DNA of 64,000 nt from Acidiluteibacter sp963716125 (GTDB taxonomy: Bacteria; Bacteroidota; Bacteroidia; Flavobacteriales_E; Vicingaceae): assembly GCA_963716125.1 (NCBI GenBank), contig OY970294.1, forward strand, positions 2,542,001 through 2,606,000, read 5' to 3'. Every line of letters begins with the position of its first letter. The stretch's first letter is position 1. Both the position numbers and the translations under genes were made by a program. A model generated the notes under the pieces. That model was not told where the DNA came from and searched no databases. It worked only from the letters and a program-made list of their open reading frames with translations. Positions 52,228 through 60,855 of this stretch are shown in pieces.

Positions 52228-53376
52228 TTAGTAATGTATTTGTTGAATAATTGATTGAAATAATTGATGAGCAATTGGTATTAATTCATCCGGATAGTCG
52301 TAATCTTCATGATGCAAGTTAGGTTGATTTACTCCTGAACCCAAACCAAAAAACGCACCATTGTAATTATTTAAAAAATGACCAAAATCTTCTGACCATT
52401 TAAAAGGTTCTTTAAGCTCTTCTGATTGAAGTTGATTCCTTTCAATTGATTTTTTCAGAAGATTTATTCCATCTTGATGATTAACCGTGGCGGGAAAAAC
52501 CTCAGTTTCTACAGTAGTAAATACCAAGTTATATTCTTTGGCTTTTTGCTGTGCAGCATTTAAAATATGCTGGGTCATTAGAGCTAAATCTTCATTTATA
52601 TAACTTCTAATAGTCAGCATTAAAGCACCTTTAGAGGGACTAATTCCAAATGCTTCTTCTCCTATTTTAGCGTGCACTATAGTGCCTATTCCAAAACTCT
52701 TTAATTTAATTTTATCTTGTAAATCAGATAATTGAATGATTAACTCCGCAATAGCTTTTGCAGGACTAATTCCATTTTGAGGCTCGGCAGCATGAGCTGT
52801 TTTACCTTCAAAAAACAGCTTTATTCCTTTAGAAGCGGCACAAAAATGTTGTTCTCTAAAAAGCACTTTTCCCATTTCATATTTGGGAACATTGTGCAAA
52901 CCGAAAATAGAATGAATGTCTAGCTTTTTAAGTTGATCGTCTTGAAGCATTTCTGCTGCGCCTGCCCCTATTTCTTCTGCAGGCTGAAATAATAAAATGA
53001 CGTTTCCTTTATGAGGCTTATTCTTTGATAAAAAATCTAATAATGAAAGCACATTAACTGTATGTCCATCGTGACCACATAAATGAGCAACACCTTTAAT
53101 TTTAGAACAATAATTCTTATTTCCCTTTTCTTGAATAGGTAAAGCGTCTATTTCTGCTCTTATAGCCGTATTTTGACCTGTAGTTTTTCCTTTAAAAATT
53201 ATAACAAAACCATTGCCTCCAATATTTTCAATTACTTCATCAGGCTTATAACTTTTTACAAATTCAATAATTGTCTTGGCAGTATTCTTCTCATTCAAAG
53301 ATACTTCAGGATATTGATGAAGTTGATGTCTAAAATCAATTAGTTTTTTAAGAAATAAAGGATCTAAATGACTCAT
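52228..53376 (-). CDS. M20 family metallo-amidohydrolase (N-acyl-amino-acid type)
   Basis: 382 residues. Metal-binding motifs HLCGHDGH (98-105) and QPAEEIGAGA (131-140), and the dimerisation domain with HAAEPQNGISP. Matches the hippurate/N-acyl-L-amino-acid hydrolase subgroup, which cleaves N-acyl groups or activates amino acid conjugates. Cytosolic, no signal. It overlaps the GNAT stop by one base and abuts alr. Confidence 0.85.
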   Translation of the reverse strand: MSHLDPLFLKKLIDFRHQLHQYPEVSLNEKNTAKTIIEFVKSYKPDEVIENIGGNGFVIIFKGKTTGQNTAIRAEIDALPIQEKGNKNYCSKIKGVAHLCGHDGHTVNVLSLLDFLSKNKPHKGNVILLFQPAEEIGAGAAEMLQDDQLKKLDIHSIFGLHNVPKYEMGKVLFREQHFCAASKGIKLFFEGKTAHAAEPQNGISPAKAIAELIIQLSDLQDKIKLKSFGIGTIVHAKIGEEAFGISPSKGALMLTIRSYINEDLALMTQHILNAAQQKAKEYNLVFTTVETEVFPATVNHQDGINLLKKSIERNQLQSEELKEPFKWSEDFGHFLNNYNGAFFGLGSGVNQPNLHHEDYDYPDELIPIAHQLFQSIIQQIHY

Positions 53377-53834
53377 TAATCCTTTACTAATCTCATTTCT
53401 AAATATTTATTAGTAAACCCTAAACGTTCATATAAGCGTTTGGCAGGATTATCAGCCTCTACATGTAAAGCCACATTTCCCTTAGACAGTTTCAATGCCT
53501 CCTCCATTAACTTTCCACCTATACCGTTGCCTCTAAATTCTTTATTAACTGCTATATAAACTAAAATATTTTCAGGGATATAGCCACTCATGCCAGTTTC
53601 ATTGATAATAACCGCACCAACTATTTCTTCCTTGTTAATACCAAGAAGTACAAAACCTCCTTGACCTGAGTTTTTCTCAAAGACATAATCTAAACATTTA
53701 TTAATGTCTTCCACGCTATCACCGTATTCATCTAAATGTTTATTAAGAAACTTAGAGATCTTATCATTACTATAGAAACTATCTTTTCCTGTAGTAGAAT
53801 TTAAAACTTTAGATTGCATTTCGAATTTATCCAT
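53376..53834 (-). CDS. GNAT family N-acetyltransferase
   Basis: 152 residues with the acetyl-CoA motif A RGNGIGGKLM (101-110) and the C-terminal block NPAKRLYERLGF. Overlaps the symporter gene by 8 bp and the M20 gene by 1 bp. In this setting it might acetylate an amino acid or a product handled by the M20 enzyme; substrate unknown. Confidence 0.85.
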   Translation of the reverse strand: MDKFEMQSKVLNSTTGKDSFYSNDKISKFLNKHLDEYGDSVEDINKCLDYVFEKNSGQGGFVLLGINKEEIVGAVIINETGMSGYIPENILVYIAVNKEFRGNGIGGKLMEEALKLSKGNVALHVEADNPAKRLYERLGFTNKYLEMRLVKD

Positions 53835-55371
53835 GATTTATATCTTTTGATTTTTTATCCATTAATGTTATTGATATGAACAGAACCGCTGCAGTAAGAA
53901 TGCCAAAAAAGTTAGCATCCAATTGGTAAGGTAAGGAATATTTATTGATTGTTAAAAATACTGTGGTACCACCTCCAGCAATCATTGCCACTAAAGCAGC
54001 GGTAGAACTAACTCTTTTCCAAAACAATAAGCCTAAAATAGGAACTAACAATCCACTCACCATAAAAGCATATGATAACAGCATTAATTCTAGCACATTT
54101 TCCATATTCATTGCTAAGATTAGAGCAAAGGCTCCAATTAAGAAAGTAAATAACTGTGAAAATTTCAACTCAGTTTGATGGCTTTTCTTCTTAAAATATT
54201 TACCCAAGATATCCGTAGTTAAATTACCAGATGCAGCCATTAAACAACTGTCAGCTGTAGATAAAATAGCAGAGAAATAAGCAGACATCATAATTCCCAT
54301 TAATCCAACAGGTAAAATATGACTCAATAACAAAGGCAAGCCCATTTCAGGATCCATTGTAGCAGCCGAAGCAAAACCTATTTCTGCAAACATTCCTTGA
54401 TCGGCAGCTACACGAGCAAATAAGCCTAAAAGTACACCCATAAATGCCATTAAAGGCCATTCAAATAAACCAGCAATGAACCATGCTTTTTGAGCATCTT
54501 TTTTAGATTTACAAGCATAAATACGTTGATACAAAGTCATGCCAACAAACCAAATAGGAATAATAGTAATGGCCCAATTAAATAATTGATACCACTCTAT
54601 ATTTTTGAGGCTTAGCATTTTTACATCAACTGATTGTACAATTACATCGTAACCACCAATTGCAAAATAAGACATAGGAATAGCTATTAAAACCAACCCA
54701 GCCATCAACAATCCCCATTGTATCGTATCTGTATAAATTACAGCTTTCATTCCTCCCATTACGGTATATCCAACTGCAATAACTCCCATTACTATTAATG
54801 CATAATTAATACTTAAAGATGGAAATGATGCCGAAGCCAACTTAGCTCCTGCTAATATTTGAGAAGCTGAAAAACCTGTATAGCCAATTAATGAAATAAT
54901 TCCTGCAACTAAAGCTACTTTGTAACCGTAATGCTTCCCAAAAACTTGAGGAAATGTGAGCAATTTAAAACGCTCATTCATGGCAGATATCTTAGGAATT
55001 AAAAGAACTGCGCTCAACCATGCACCAATTAAACCGGTAAAAAGCATCCAAGAGCCACTAATTCCCATTACAAAACCAAGACCGCCTAGTCCAATTGAAA
55101 ACCCTCCACCTACATCAGTAGCAACTACAGATAAGCCAACATGCCAACTACTCATGTTTCTGCCACCTACATAATAATCATCAGAGTTTTTGTTTTTCTT
55201 GAGAAAGAAAAATCCTACTGCCAACATGGCAAGCATATAGAGAATAAAAATACAAGCGTCAATCCAATGCAAATCGTCCTTTTTTTTTAGGAAAACAAAG
55301 GTATCTATTATAGATTGGGATAGCAAATGAATAAAAATGGCAAAAATTATTTTTAAAGAAAAGGTTATCAA
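53827..55371 (-). CDS. Sodium/solute symporter (SSS family)
   Basis: Up to 514 residues and about 13 membrane helices. Family text IFILYMLAMLAVGFFF, then DDYYVGGRNMSSWHVGLSVVATDVGGGFSIG, and ADSCLMAASGNLTTDILGKY. The long start adds a hydrophobic N-terminal stretch and KKKDD that the family usually lacks; a TTG codon just before HWIDACIF would give the usual length, so the start is uncertain. It imports an amino acid, peptide or similar solute, and is the first gene of a five-gene operon. Confidence 0.88.
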   Translation of the reverse strand: MITFSLKIIFAIFIHLLSQSIIDTFVFLKKKDDLHWIDACIFILYMLAMLAVGFFFLKKNKNSDDYYVGGRNMSSWHVGLSVVATDVGGGFSIGLGGLGFVMGISGSWMLFTGLIGAWLSAVLLIPKISAMNERFKLLTFPQVFGKHYGYKVALVAGIISLIGYTGFSASQILAGAKLASASFPSLSINYALIVMGVIAVGYTVMGGMKAVIYTDTIQWGLLMAGLVLIAIPMSYFAIGGYDVIVQSVDVKMLSLKNIEWYQLFNWAITIIPIWFVGMTLYQRIYACKSKKDAQKAWFIAGLFEWPLMAFMGVLLGLFARVAADQGMFAEIGFASAATMDPEMGLPLLLSHILPVGLMGIMMSAYFSAILSTADSCLMAASGNLTTDILGKYFKKKSHQTELKFSQLFTFLIGAFALILAMNMENVLELMLLSYAFMVSGLLVPILGLLFWKRVSSTAALVAMIAGGGTTVFLTINKYSLPYQLDANFFGILTAAVLFISITLMDKKSKDINHG

Positions 55372-55453
55372 ATCAAACTACAACGTATCATCTTTAAGTT
55401 TTGTAAGCTAATTAGAGAATAACAAATTATGTGTTTAGTTATCAAAAATAAGC

Positions 55454-56395
55454 TTAATTCTTGCCACTAATCTCATTCCCTATTTTTCGATATTCTTTTT
55501 TTACACTTTCAGGCATTCCCCGAGCACCAATAGCATCAGAAGTATCAAATCCGTTGGGCCAAAAATATCCAATTAAGGCAATTGCTTTGGGTTCATTTTG
55601 AGCTAATTCATAATAGTTTTTGGCTACTTCTCCCATTTCAGAAATACCAATTCCTGCAGCGACTCCATGATATGCAGGAATATAATGCGCATCCATCACT
55701 ATTACAATTTTCTGATCAATTGTAGCTAATTTTGATTTTAGTGCCTTCAATTCATTTTGATAATTCAAATCTGTATTCGGATTTTTGATAAAATAATGAT
55801 CAAACCCTACCCAATCCACTGAAGTAGGGATTTGAATAGAATCTAAAATAGGATGTGCTTCTATCATCATTATAGGAATATTAGGCTTATTTTGCTTTAC
55901 ATAATCAGTAGCTGCTTTAAAATCTTGAAAAGAAATTCCATTCCAAAAAGGTTCTTCACCAATATAAAAGGATTGAATAAAATTATCATGTATCACCGCT
56001 GAATTAAGCTGCACAAATTGATTCCACCTTTGCTGATAATCGGCTCTTAATCCATAAATAGTTCCTGTGTTTCCCCCTCTACCAATTGCTTCAAAAAATA
56101 TCGATTGCAAATGCAAAATAACTTTCATCTCTAAACTATCCATATATAAAATACGGTTAACTAAATCATCTGATGGCTCTACGACTAAAATATCTGCTAT
56201 ATTAGAAAATGTATGTATTTCATCAGCATAATTTATTTTGTTGGTAGAATCAGTTGGATCATCCCAATAGGTATCCACAAGGACAAAACCAAAATACTTT
56301 AATTGATTTTTATTCATAGTTATATTGTTCTCTTTCTCTTTTTTACAAGACAAAAAGGTCAATAACAGAAACAAGAAAATTATTCTAAAGTACAA
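55454..56395 (-). CDS. Lipoprotein with glycoside-hydrolase-like TIM-barrel features
   Basis: About 313 residues from a TTG at 56395 (MYFRIIFLFLLLTFLSC, lipobox); the longer ATG frame adds 14 residues that overlap the upstream gene and are unlikely. After Cys come KKEKEN. The body reads like a barrel enzyme: FGFVLVDTYWDDP, YIGEEPFWNGISFQDF (acidic pair), DWVGFDHYF, IVIVMDAHY. The EE and D residues at strand ends fit a glycosidase, but no GH family can be assigned. Confidence 0.7.
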   Translation of the reverse strand: MYFRIIFLFLLLTFLSCKKEKENNITMNKNQLKYFGFVLVDTYWDDPTDSTNKINYADEIHTFSNIADILVVEPSDDLVNRILYMDSLEMKVILHLQSIFFEAIGRGGNTGTIYGLRADYQQRWNQFVQLNSAVIHDNFIQSFYIGEEPFWNGISFQDFKAATDYVKQNKPNIPIMMIEAHPILDSIQIPTSVDWVGFDHYFIKNPNTDLNYQNELKALKSKLATIDQKIVIVMDAHYIPAYHGVAAGIGISEMGEVAKNYYELAQNEPKAIALIGYFWPNGFDTSDAIGARGMPESVKKEYRKIGNEISGKN

Positions 56396-56598
56396 ACCCC
56401 ACCAAATTGAGCGGCAGTAAGATTGTGGCGATCGCATTCATTTTGTTGATCTACTCTACTCCTATTGGATAAATCATATTCTTGATCATCTCCACTAGAG
56501 AATTCACAGTAACAAAAGCCCTTTTTTCTATCCTTATCTTTTTTGCATGCAGTGAAACTAATAGCAGTTACAAATAAAATTAAGCTTAGATATTTCAT
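56380..56598 (-). CDS. Small cysteine-containing lipoprotein
   Basis: 72 residues. Signal peptide MKYLSLILFVTAISFTAC (lipobox), then KKDKDRKK and a Cys-rich body (FCYCEFSSGDD, NECDRHN, GGVCTLE) with four further cysteines, probably two disulphides. The 3' end overlaps the start region of the barrel lipoprotein gene, supporting co-transcription. No known function. Confidence 0.7.
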   Translation of the reverse strand: MKYLSLILFVTAISFTACKKDKDRKKGFCYCEFSSGDDQEYDLSNRSRVDQQNECDRHNLTAAQFGGVCTLE

Positions 56599-56612
56599 AG
56601 TTTAGGGTTTTT

Positions 56613-58013
56613 TTAATTTATATAATTATCTTTTAAATCTAAAATCATTCTTACTAACAAATCTAAGTCTTTTTTCACAGTAGCTATTCCAACTGAAACT
56701 CTAACGGCTCCTCTTAATTTTTTAATATCAGACAAAAATTCTTCCTCCAAAACATCTGTTTTATTAGAGAATAATTTACTTATTCCATTAGAAGTTATGC
56801 AATTATTTATCTCATCAATACCAGGGTTACAAAAACAACCAGTACGAATAGATATCCTATTAGAATTGGCTATAGGTTCTATTGATTCATAAGGAATCAT
56901 TTTACCATCAGGATTTAAAACAGTGAATATAATATTTCCACCTACTTTTTGATGATTTTGAGGTCCAAAAATCTTTAATTGTGCCTGTCCATTACTATGT
57001 TTCAATTGAATTATCTCAGTATACAAATACTTCCGGAGCGACCATACTCTTTCATTTATTTTTTGTAATCCAATGCTTTCAATATATTCTAAACCTATTT
57101 TGATAGATGGAATATCTAAATAATTAATTGTCCCATTTTCAAATCTTTCATGATTATTAATTAGGTAAAATATAGGAGATTTAACAGAAACAAAACTAAC
57201 TGTTCCACCGGCAAACCAAGGTTTTTTCAATTTTTTAAATTTGCTCTTTTTAATCAATAAACAACCAATTCCAGTTGGAAAACCGAAAATTTTATAAAAA
57301 GATACACTCACAAAATCAGCTTGATGAATTTGTAAATCTAATTGATTCGTTGGTACAAAAGCAGCAGCATCCAACAATACATCCCAGCCCTTATTCTGCG
57401 CTTTTTCTATCCAATCTAAATCATGTTTTACTCCCGAAACATTTGACTGAGCGGGAAATGCAAATAGTTTATTCTCACATTTTGTATGTTTATTCAATTC
57501 TTCGTTTAAATAATTTTCATCTACATGGAGATCTGCAATCTGCACGGGAATATACTTAAAACTTCCTCCTTTCAACTTACAGTATTCTCTTATTCCATTG
57601 ACAGAATTATGATTATCTGAAAAAAGTAAAAAATGCCCGCTTTTATCGAAGGGATAACATTCTCCAACTATATGAAGAGCTGTAGAAGCATTTTGGGTAA
57701 AAACACAATGATAATCCTGAGCATTGAAAAAATTGATTACTTTTTCTCTTGTTTCTTCTACCAATTGAGTAGATAATTTTGAAGTTGGGTTGGTAGAATG
57801 AGGATTTCCAAAGGTAAATTTTTGCAAAGCTTCGAAATGCTTTTCAATTTGAGATTGAGCATACAAATTTCCACCAGTATAGTCTAAATAAACATGATTT
57901 TCCTTATCCAATCTATGATACTCATCATTTCGAAGTTGATTAAAAAAGTCATCGTGAAGCAAAGATTCAGCTTGAGCCTTCTGCCTTTTAAAATATGGTA
58001 TTTTTAGTCTCAT
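56613..58013 (-). CDS. Class V aminotransferase, molybdenum-cofactor-sulfurase-like
   Basis: 466 residues of the fold-I PLP type. VYLDYTGGNLY near 42, the histidine-Asn segment FSDNHNSVNGIREY, the PLP Asp (D215 in LLDAAAFVP) and lysine K241 in SVSFYKIFGFPTG, and RTGCFCNPG near 390 with a cysteine that carries sulfur in NifS/MOCOS relatives. This pattern matches the N-terminal half of Mo-cofactor sulfurases, without the C-terminal MOSC domain. Cysteine desulfurase activity is likely; the acceptor is unknown. Confidence 0.82.
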   Translation of the reverse strand: MRLKIPYFKRQKAQAESLLHDDFFNQLRNDEYHRLDKENHVYLDYTGGNLYAQSQIEKHFEALQKFTFGNPHSTNPTSKLSTQLVEETREKVINFFNAQDYHCVFTQNASTALHIVGECYPFDKSGHFLLFSDNHNSVNGIREYCKLKGGSFKYIPVQIADLHVDENYLNEELNKHTKCENKLFAFPAQSNVSGVKHDLDWIEKAQNKGWDVLLDAAAFVPTNQLDLQIHQADFVSVSFYKIFGFPTGIGCLLIKKSKFKKLKKPWFAGGTVSFVSVKSPIFYLINNHERFENGTINYLDIPSIKIGLEYIESIGLQKINERVWSLRKYLYTEIIQLKHSNGQAQLKIFGPQNHQKVGGNIIFTVLNPDGKMIPYESIEPIANSNRISIRTGCFCNPGIDEINNCITSNGISKLFSNKTDVLEEEFLSDIKKLRGAVRVSVGIATVKKDLDLLVRMILDLKDNYIN

Positions 58014-58565
58014 TTGATTGATAAATGAGCTATAAATCTAAGCTTTTTTTGAATATCAAAAAAATTCTATTATCAAATTTAGATTTAGATAATTTAAAAC
58101 GGCACTAAAAATGGGAAGCCTACAATAGGGCGCGTTTTTTATTTATTGATATGTGAATAGCAATTCCAACTAACATTTAATTCACTAATAACTAATAAAA
58201 TAAAAACAATTTCTCTAAAAAGATGCTTAGTGGACACTACCGCCTCCTTTGTTGTAATCATTTCAATTGATATTTTTTTTAAAAATATTTCTTATCGGCT
58301 TTATACCCTTACCTAGAATACCAACCTCCTCCATTAAGTCTATTAGACAAACCATTATTCTTTCAAATTCTCTTGCACATTTTTCATCTTCAATATAGAC
58401 TTCCCAAACAGCCCCAGAACCTCCCCAGACCTCAATTCCATTAATTAATTTAATAAACTCATTACTCTCCTCATTTTTAGATAGGTAAATTATTTTTTTT
58501 ATTACTTCAGCTTGAGCAAACTGATTTGAAATGATTAATATTTCATGGATTCTATTTAAAAGATT

Positions 58566-59636
58566 GGCTCTAGTTTAATTCAGCTATTATTTGTATATTG
58601 TGTGTATGAAAACAGAAAAGCTTAAAGACCAAATACTCTCTCTGCCAATTAAACAACGTGAGCGTTTGTTGAAGGAGATTGAAGATTCAACTAAAGAGAT
58701 TAACCTGTCTGCGATTGTTTCACGTCAGCATGAGTTTAATAACAAACTCGGAGCCTGTCCTCATTGTTCTCATTCTAAGTATGTTCGTTTTGGGATTGAC
58801 AAAGGAGCACAGCGCTACAAATGCAAGTCTTGCCAAAGAAGTTTTACGGAGTATACAGGTACTTGGATGGCAGGGCTGCAAAGAAAAGACAAGATTGTTG
58901 ATTATCTTAAACTAATGGTTGAAGAAAAAAGTCTTGACAAAATTGTTTCGATTTTGGGTATTAATAAGAAAACAGCCTTTGATTGGCGCCACAAGATATT
59001 GTCTTCAGTTGACGCAGATGACGGAGAGCCCTTCATTGGTATCACAGAAAGTGATGAGACCTTTTTCCTCAAATCTGAAAAAGGGATGAAGGTTAAAAAT
59101 CGAGAACCAAGGAAAAGAGGCGGTAAGTCAAGCAAAAGGGGTGTAAGCAATGATCAGGTTGCGGTCATCGTGACTCAAGACAGAAAGTCAATGCTAAATC
59201 TGAGTGTAGCTACACTTGGACGGATTAGAAAGATTGATATTAAAAATGCTATTGGCAATCGCATAAAAAAAGGGAGCACAATTTTGTGTAGTGATTCTCA
59301 CCACAGTTATAAAGGCTTCGCTAAAGACACCAAAATTGAGTTTCATCCGGTAAATGTTTCCAGGGAGAAAGAGTAAAAGGAGCGTTTCATGTACAGCATG
59401 TAAACTCAACGCACAATAAAATAAAGAAGTGGATTGGAAATACATTCTGGGGCGTGTCTACTAAATACCTGCAACAATACCTAAATTGGCATATTATAAA
59501 AGAAAAAATAAAATCAAACAAGGATATTACCCTTGCTTTCGCAAAGCAGATAGTTGTTGCGGGAGCTCTGGAGCGCTTTGTTCAAATCCAACCAAACTAT
59601 AAAACACTATTATCAACGCAGTGCTAAACTAGAGCC
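58566..59636 (+). mobile_element. IS1595-family insertion sequence, copy 2 (1,071 bp)
   Basis: Same ends as copy 1. Target duplication AAAAGATT on both sides (58558-58565, 59637-59644). One base shorter than the others because of a deletion in the transposase gene. Confidence 0.95.
58606..59627 (+). pseudogene. IS1595-family transposase, copy 2 (frameshifted)
   Basis: Identical to copy 3 until CCAGGGAGAAAG (about 59360-59371), where copies 1 and 3 have one more G. The frame closes after about 256 residues, just past the second catalytic Asp, and loses the Asn/Lys block. The element could still be moved by the other copies. Confidence 0.92.
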
Positions 59637-59712
59637 AAAAGATTTAAAAATCTTACTTTTTGTTCTTTGTCACATTTTACATTCATTTTTTTTACTTTTT
59701 AAATTTATCATG

Positions 59713-59862
59713 TCAAAAAGGCTTCTTAAGAATTACGTTAGCGGGGTTTCTCAATTGCTTAAAATTTTGGTACAATTCTAATGGAAGTCCACCAATATTT
59801 CCATCTAATGGAGACGCAAACCCTCTACCAATTCTAATATTTTTTAAAGAGATCTTACCCAT
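59713..59862 (-). CDS. Small ORF, possible orphan toxin C-terminal tip
   Basis: 49 codons, MGKISLKNIRIGRGFASPLDGN... to NVILKKPF. It reads like the end of a longer enzyme (GNIGGLPLELYQNF, RNPANV) rather than a complete protein. It lies 26 bp before the start of the interrupted immunity-like gene, the order expected for a displaced Rhs toxin tip followed by its immunity gene. No family recognised; may be noncoding. Confidence 0.4.
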   Translation of the reverse strand: MGKISLKNIRIGRGFASPLDGNIGGLPLELYQNFKQLRNPANVILKKPF

Positions 59863-59950
59863 TAATAAATATTCCAATGAATGGTAGTAGAATCAGTGCT
59901 AACAAACCATCTCTTTTTAATCTATTTTTAGTATTTCTATCTTCATACAT
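59855..59950 (-). CDS. Small membrane ORF, 31 codons
   Basis: MYEDRNTKNRLKRDG followed by one hydrophobic segment (LLALILLPFIGIFI). The stop overlaps the next ATG (ATGGGTAA). It could be the remains of a longer gene, in frame-shifted continuity with the 49-codon ORF, or a small immunity peptide. Weak evidence. Confidence 0.3.
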   Translation of the reverse strand: MYEDRNTKNRLKRDGLLALILLPFIGIFING

Positions 59951-60004
59951 GATCAAATTTATAAATACAAACCAATAGGCAATACAATTTTGTTAGATTT
60001 CTTA

Positions 60005-60301
60005 TTAAGCCCAACTGTCGTAAGTAGCAAAAATTAAATAGTCATGCTTTTTATTTTCATCAAACTCGCTAAATAATTTAACTGTACTTTCAACAATATG
60101 ATGGGGTAAATGAGCATCACTATTTGTTTCTATATCATCTAATAATTCTAATTCAAGCTCAGATGGTTTTTCCTTATAATAAGCTGTTAATAAAACTTTA
60201 TCACCTTTTATATCACAATATATCTTCTTTAAATTATTAGTTATTTTATATCCTAAAAACCTAAGAATAGTTAAGAATATTTCAAAATTTTTATCTTTCA
60301 T
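60005..60301 (-). CDS. Hypothetical protein, candidate immunity protein
   Basis: 98 residues, cytosolic, mixed alpha/beta and acidic (KPSELELELLDDIETNSDAH, HHIVESTVKLFSEFDE). No family recognised with certainty. Its ATG is 2 bp after the stop of the 40-codon ORF upstream (AAATAGTAATG), the tight toxin-then-immunity spacing usual in polymorphic toxin loci. The size and acidity also fit. Role inferred from position. Confidence 0.6.
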   Translation of the reverse strand: MKDKNFEIFLTILRFLGYKITNNLKKIYCDIKGDKVLLTAYYKEKPSELELELLDDIETNSDAHLPHHIVESTVKLFSEFDENKKHDYLIFATYDSWA

Positions 60302-60303
60302 TA

Positions 60304-60426
60304 CTATTTAAATTTGCTTGCATTAGGGTGTATAGGAACAACAGTTGAAGATTTCCCCCCTTTTATTAAAAATTTATTAATTTCAATTATTGTACCATTA
60401 TTCTTAAAAAAATTGAGTAAATACAT
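60304..60426 (-). CDS. Small ORF, possible orphan toxin C-terminal tip
   Basis: 40 codons starting right after the stop of the lipoprotein gene (TGAATG): MYLLNFFKNNGTIIEINKF, then a Gly-Lys segment and VVPIHPNASKFK. The second half looks like the C-terminal end of a toxin or nuclease-type domain. It could be a decayed toxin tip or chance ORF. Confidence 0.4.
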   Translation of the reverse strand: MYLLNFFKNNGTIIEINKFLIKGGKSSTVVPIHPNASKFK

Positions 60427-60855
60427 TCAATCAGTTTGATGGTAAAGGATAGTGTAGTAATCATCCAAATCACTTCTTATCACAGTTTGACTTTTTGACC
60501 AAATTGGGTAGCGATAATTGAGAATATAAGACATAGTGTAAGTTCCGTCTCGTTGCTTAAATAAACTCGGATAAATTGCACTATCAGAAACCACAAAGTC
60601 TTTAAATTTTATTCTTCCAATTCCTTCGTTTTCGTAAAAGCTGAATTCGAAGTAAGATGTATCTGAATAATACTCGCCATCCATTTTGTACTTATGTACA
60701 TACAACGAAGAATCTAAAATGATAATTTCTTCATTCCCTCCTTTATTAGAGTAAGTGCCGATTTTAGCCTTATCTACATAAGATTCTTTTTCTGTGCATC
60801 TGTATAAAACACACAGAAAAAACAGCATTGATATTTTACCGATTAATCGAATCAT
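60427..60855 (-). CDS. Lipoprotein, candidate immunity protein for the Rhs toxin
   Basis: 142 residues. Signal peptide with lipobox (MIRLIGKISMLFFLCVLYRC), then a beta-rich body (IIILDSSLYVHKYKMDGEYY, SYFEFSFYENEGIGRIKF). It overlaps the 3' end of the Rhs gene by 20 bp in another frame, the usual position for the cognate immunity gene. A lipoprotein immunity would imply that the toxin acts in the periplasm or at the envelope. No family recognised. Confidence 0.65.
   Translation of the reverse strand: MIRLIGKISMLFFLCVLYRCTEKESYVDKAKIGTYSNKGGNEEIIILDSSLYVHKYKMDGEYYSDTSYFEFSFYENEGIGRIKFKDFVVSDSAIYPSLFKQRDGTYTMSYILNYRYPIWSKSQTVIRSDLDDYYTILYHQTD

Larger units (their letters stand above)
58263..59686 (-). 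pseudogene. Small immunity-like protein gene (DUF6966-like), split by an IS
   Basis: When the IS at 58566-59636 and one target duplication are removed, an open frame of about 113 codons appears: start MNVKCDKEQKVRFLNLLNRI (ATG at 59684-59686), a central IEVWGGSGAVWEVYIEDEK, and end FKKNIN with TGA at 58263-58265. A GG.GS.W-type motif after an acidic helical start resembles DUF6966 proteins often found beside bacterial toxins. Its place downstream of an Rhs locus fits an immunity gene. The family call is from memory of the pattern and is uncertain; the reconstruction itself is direct. Confidence 0.7.

Noticed and set aside
45119..59636. Composite transposon from IS copies 1 and 2
   Set aside because: Each copy has its own distinct 8-bp duplication, and the 12.4 kb between them holds ordinary chromosomal genes.
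59554..59887. Two 75-codon plus-strand frames at the right end of IS copy 2
   Set aside because: They run from the IS end into sequence that codes better on the minus strand.
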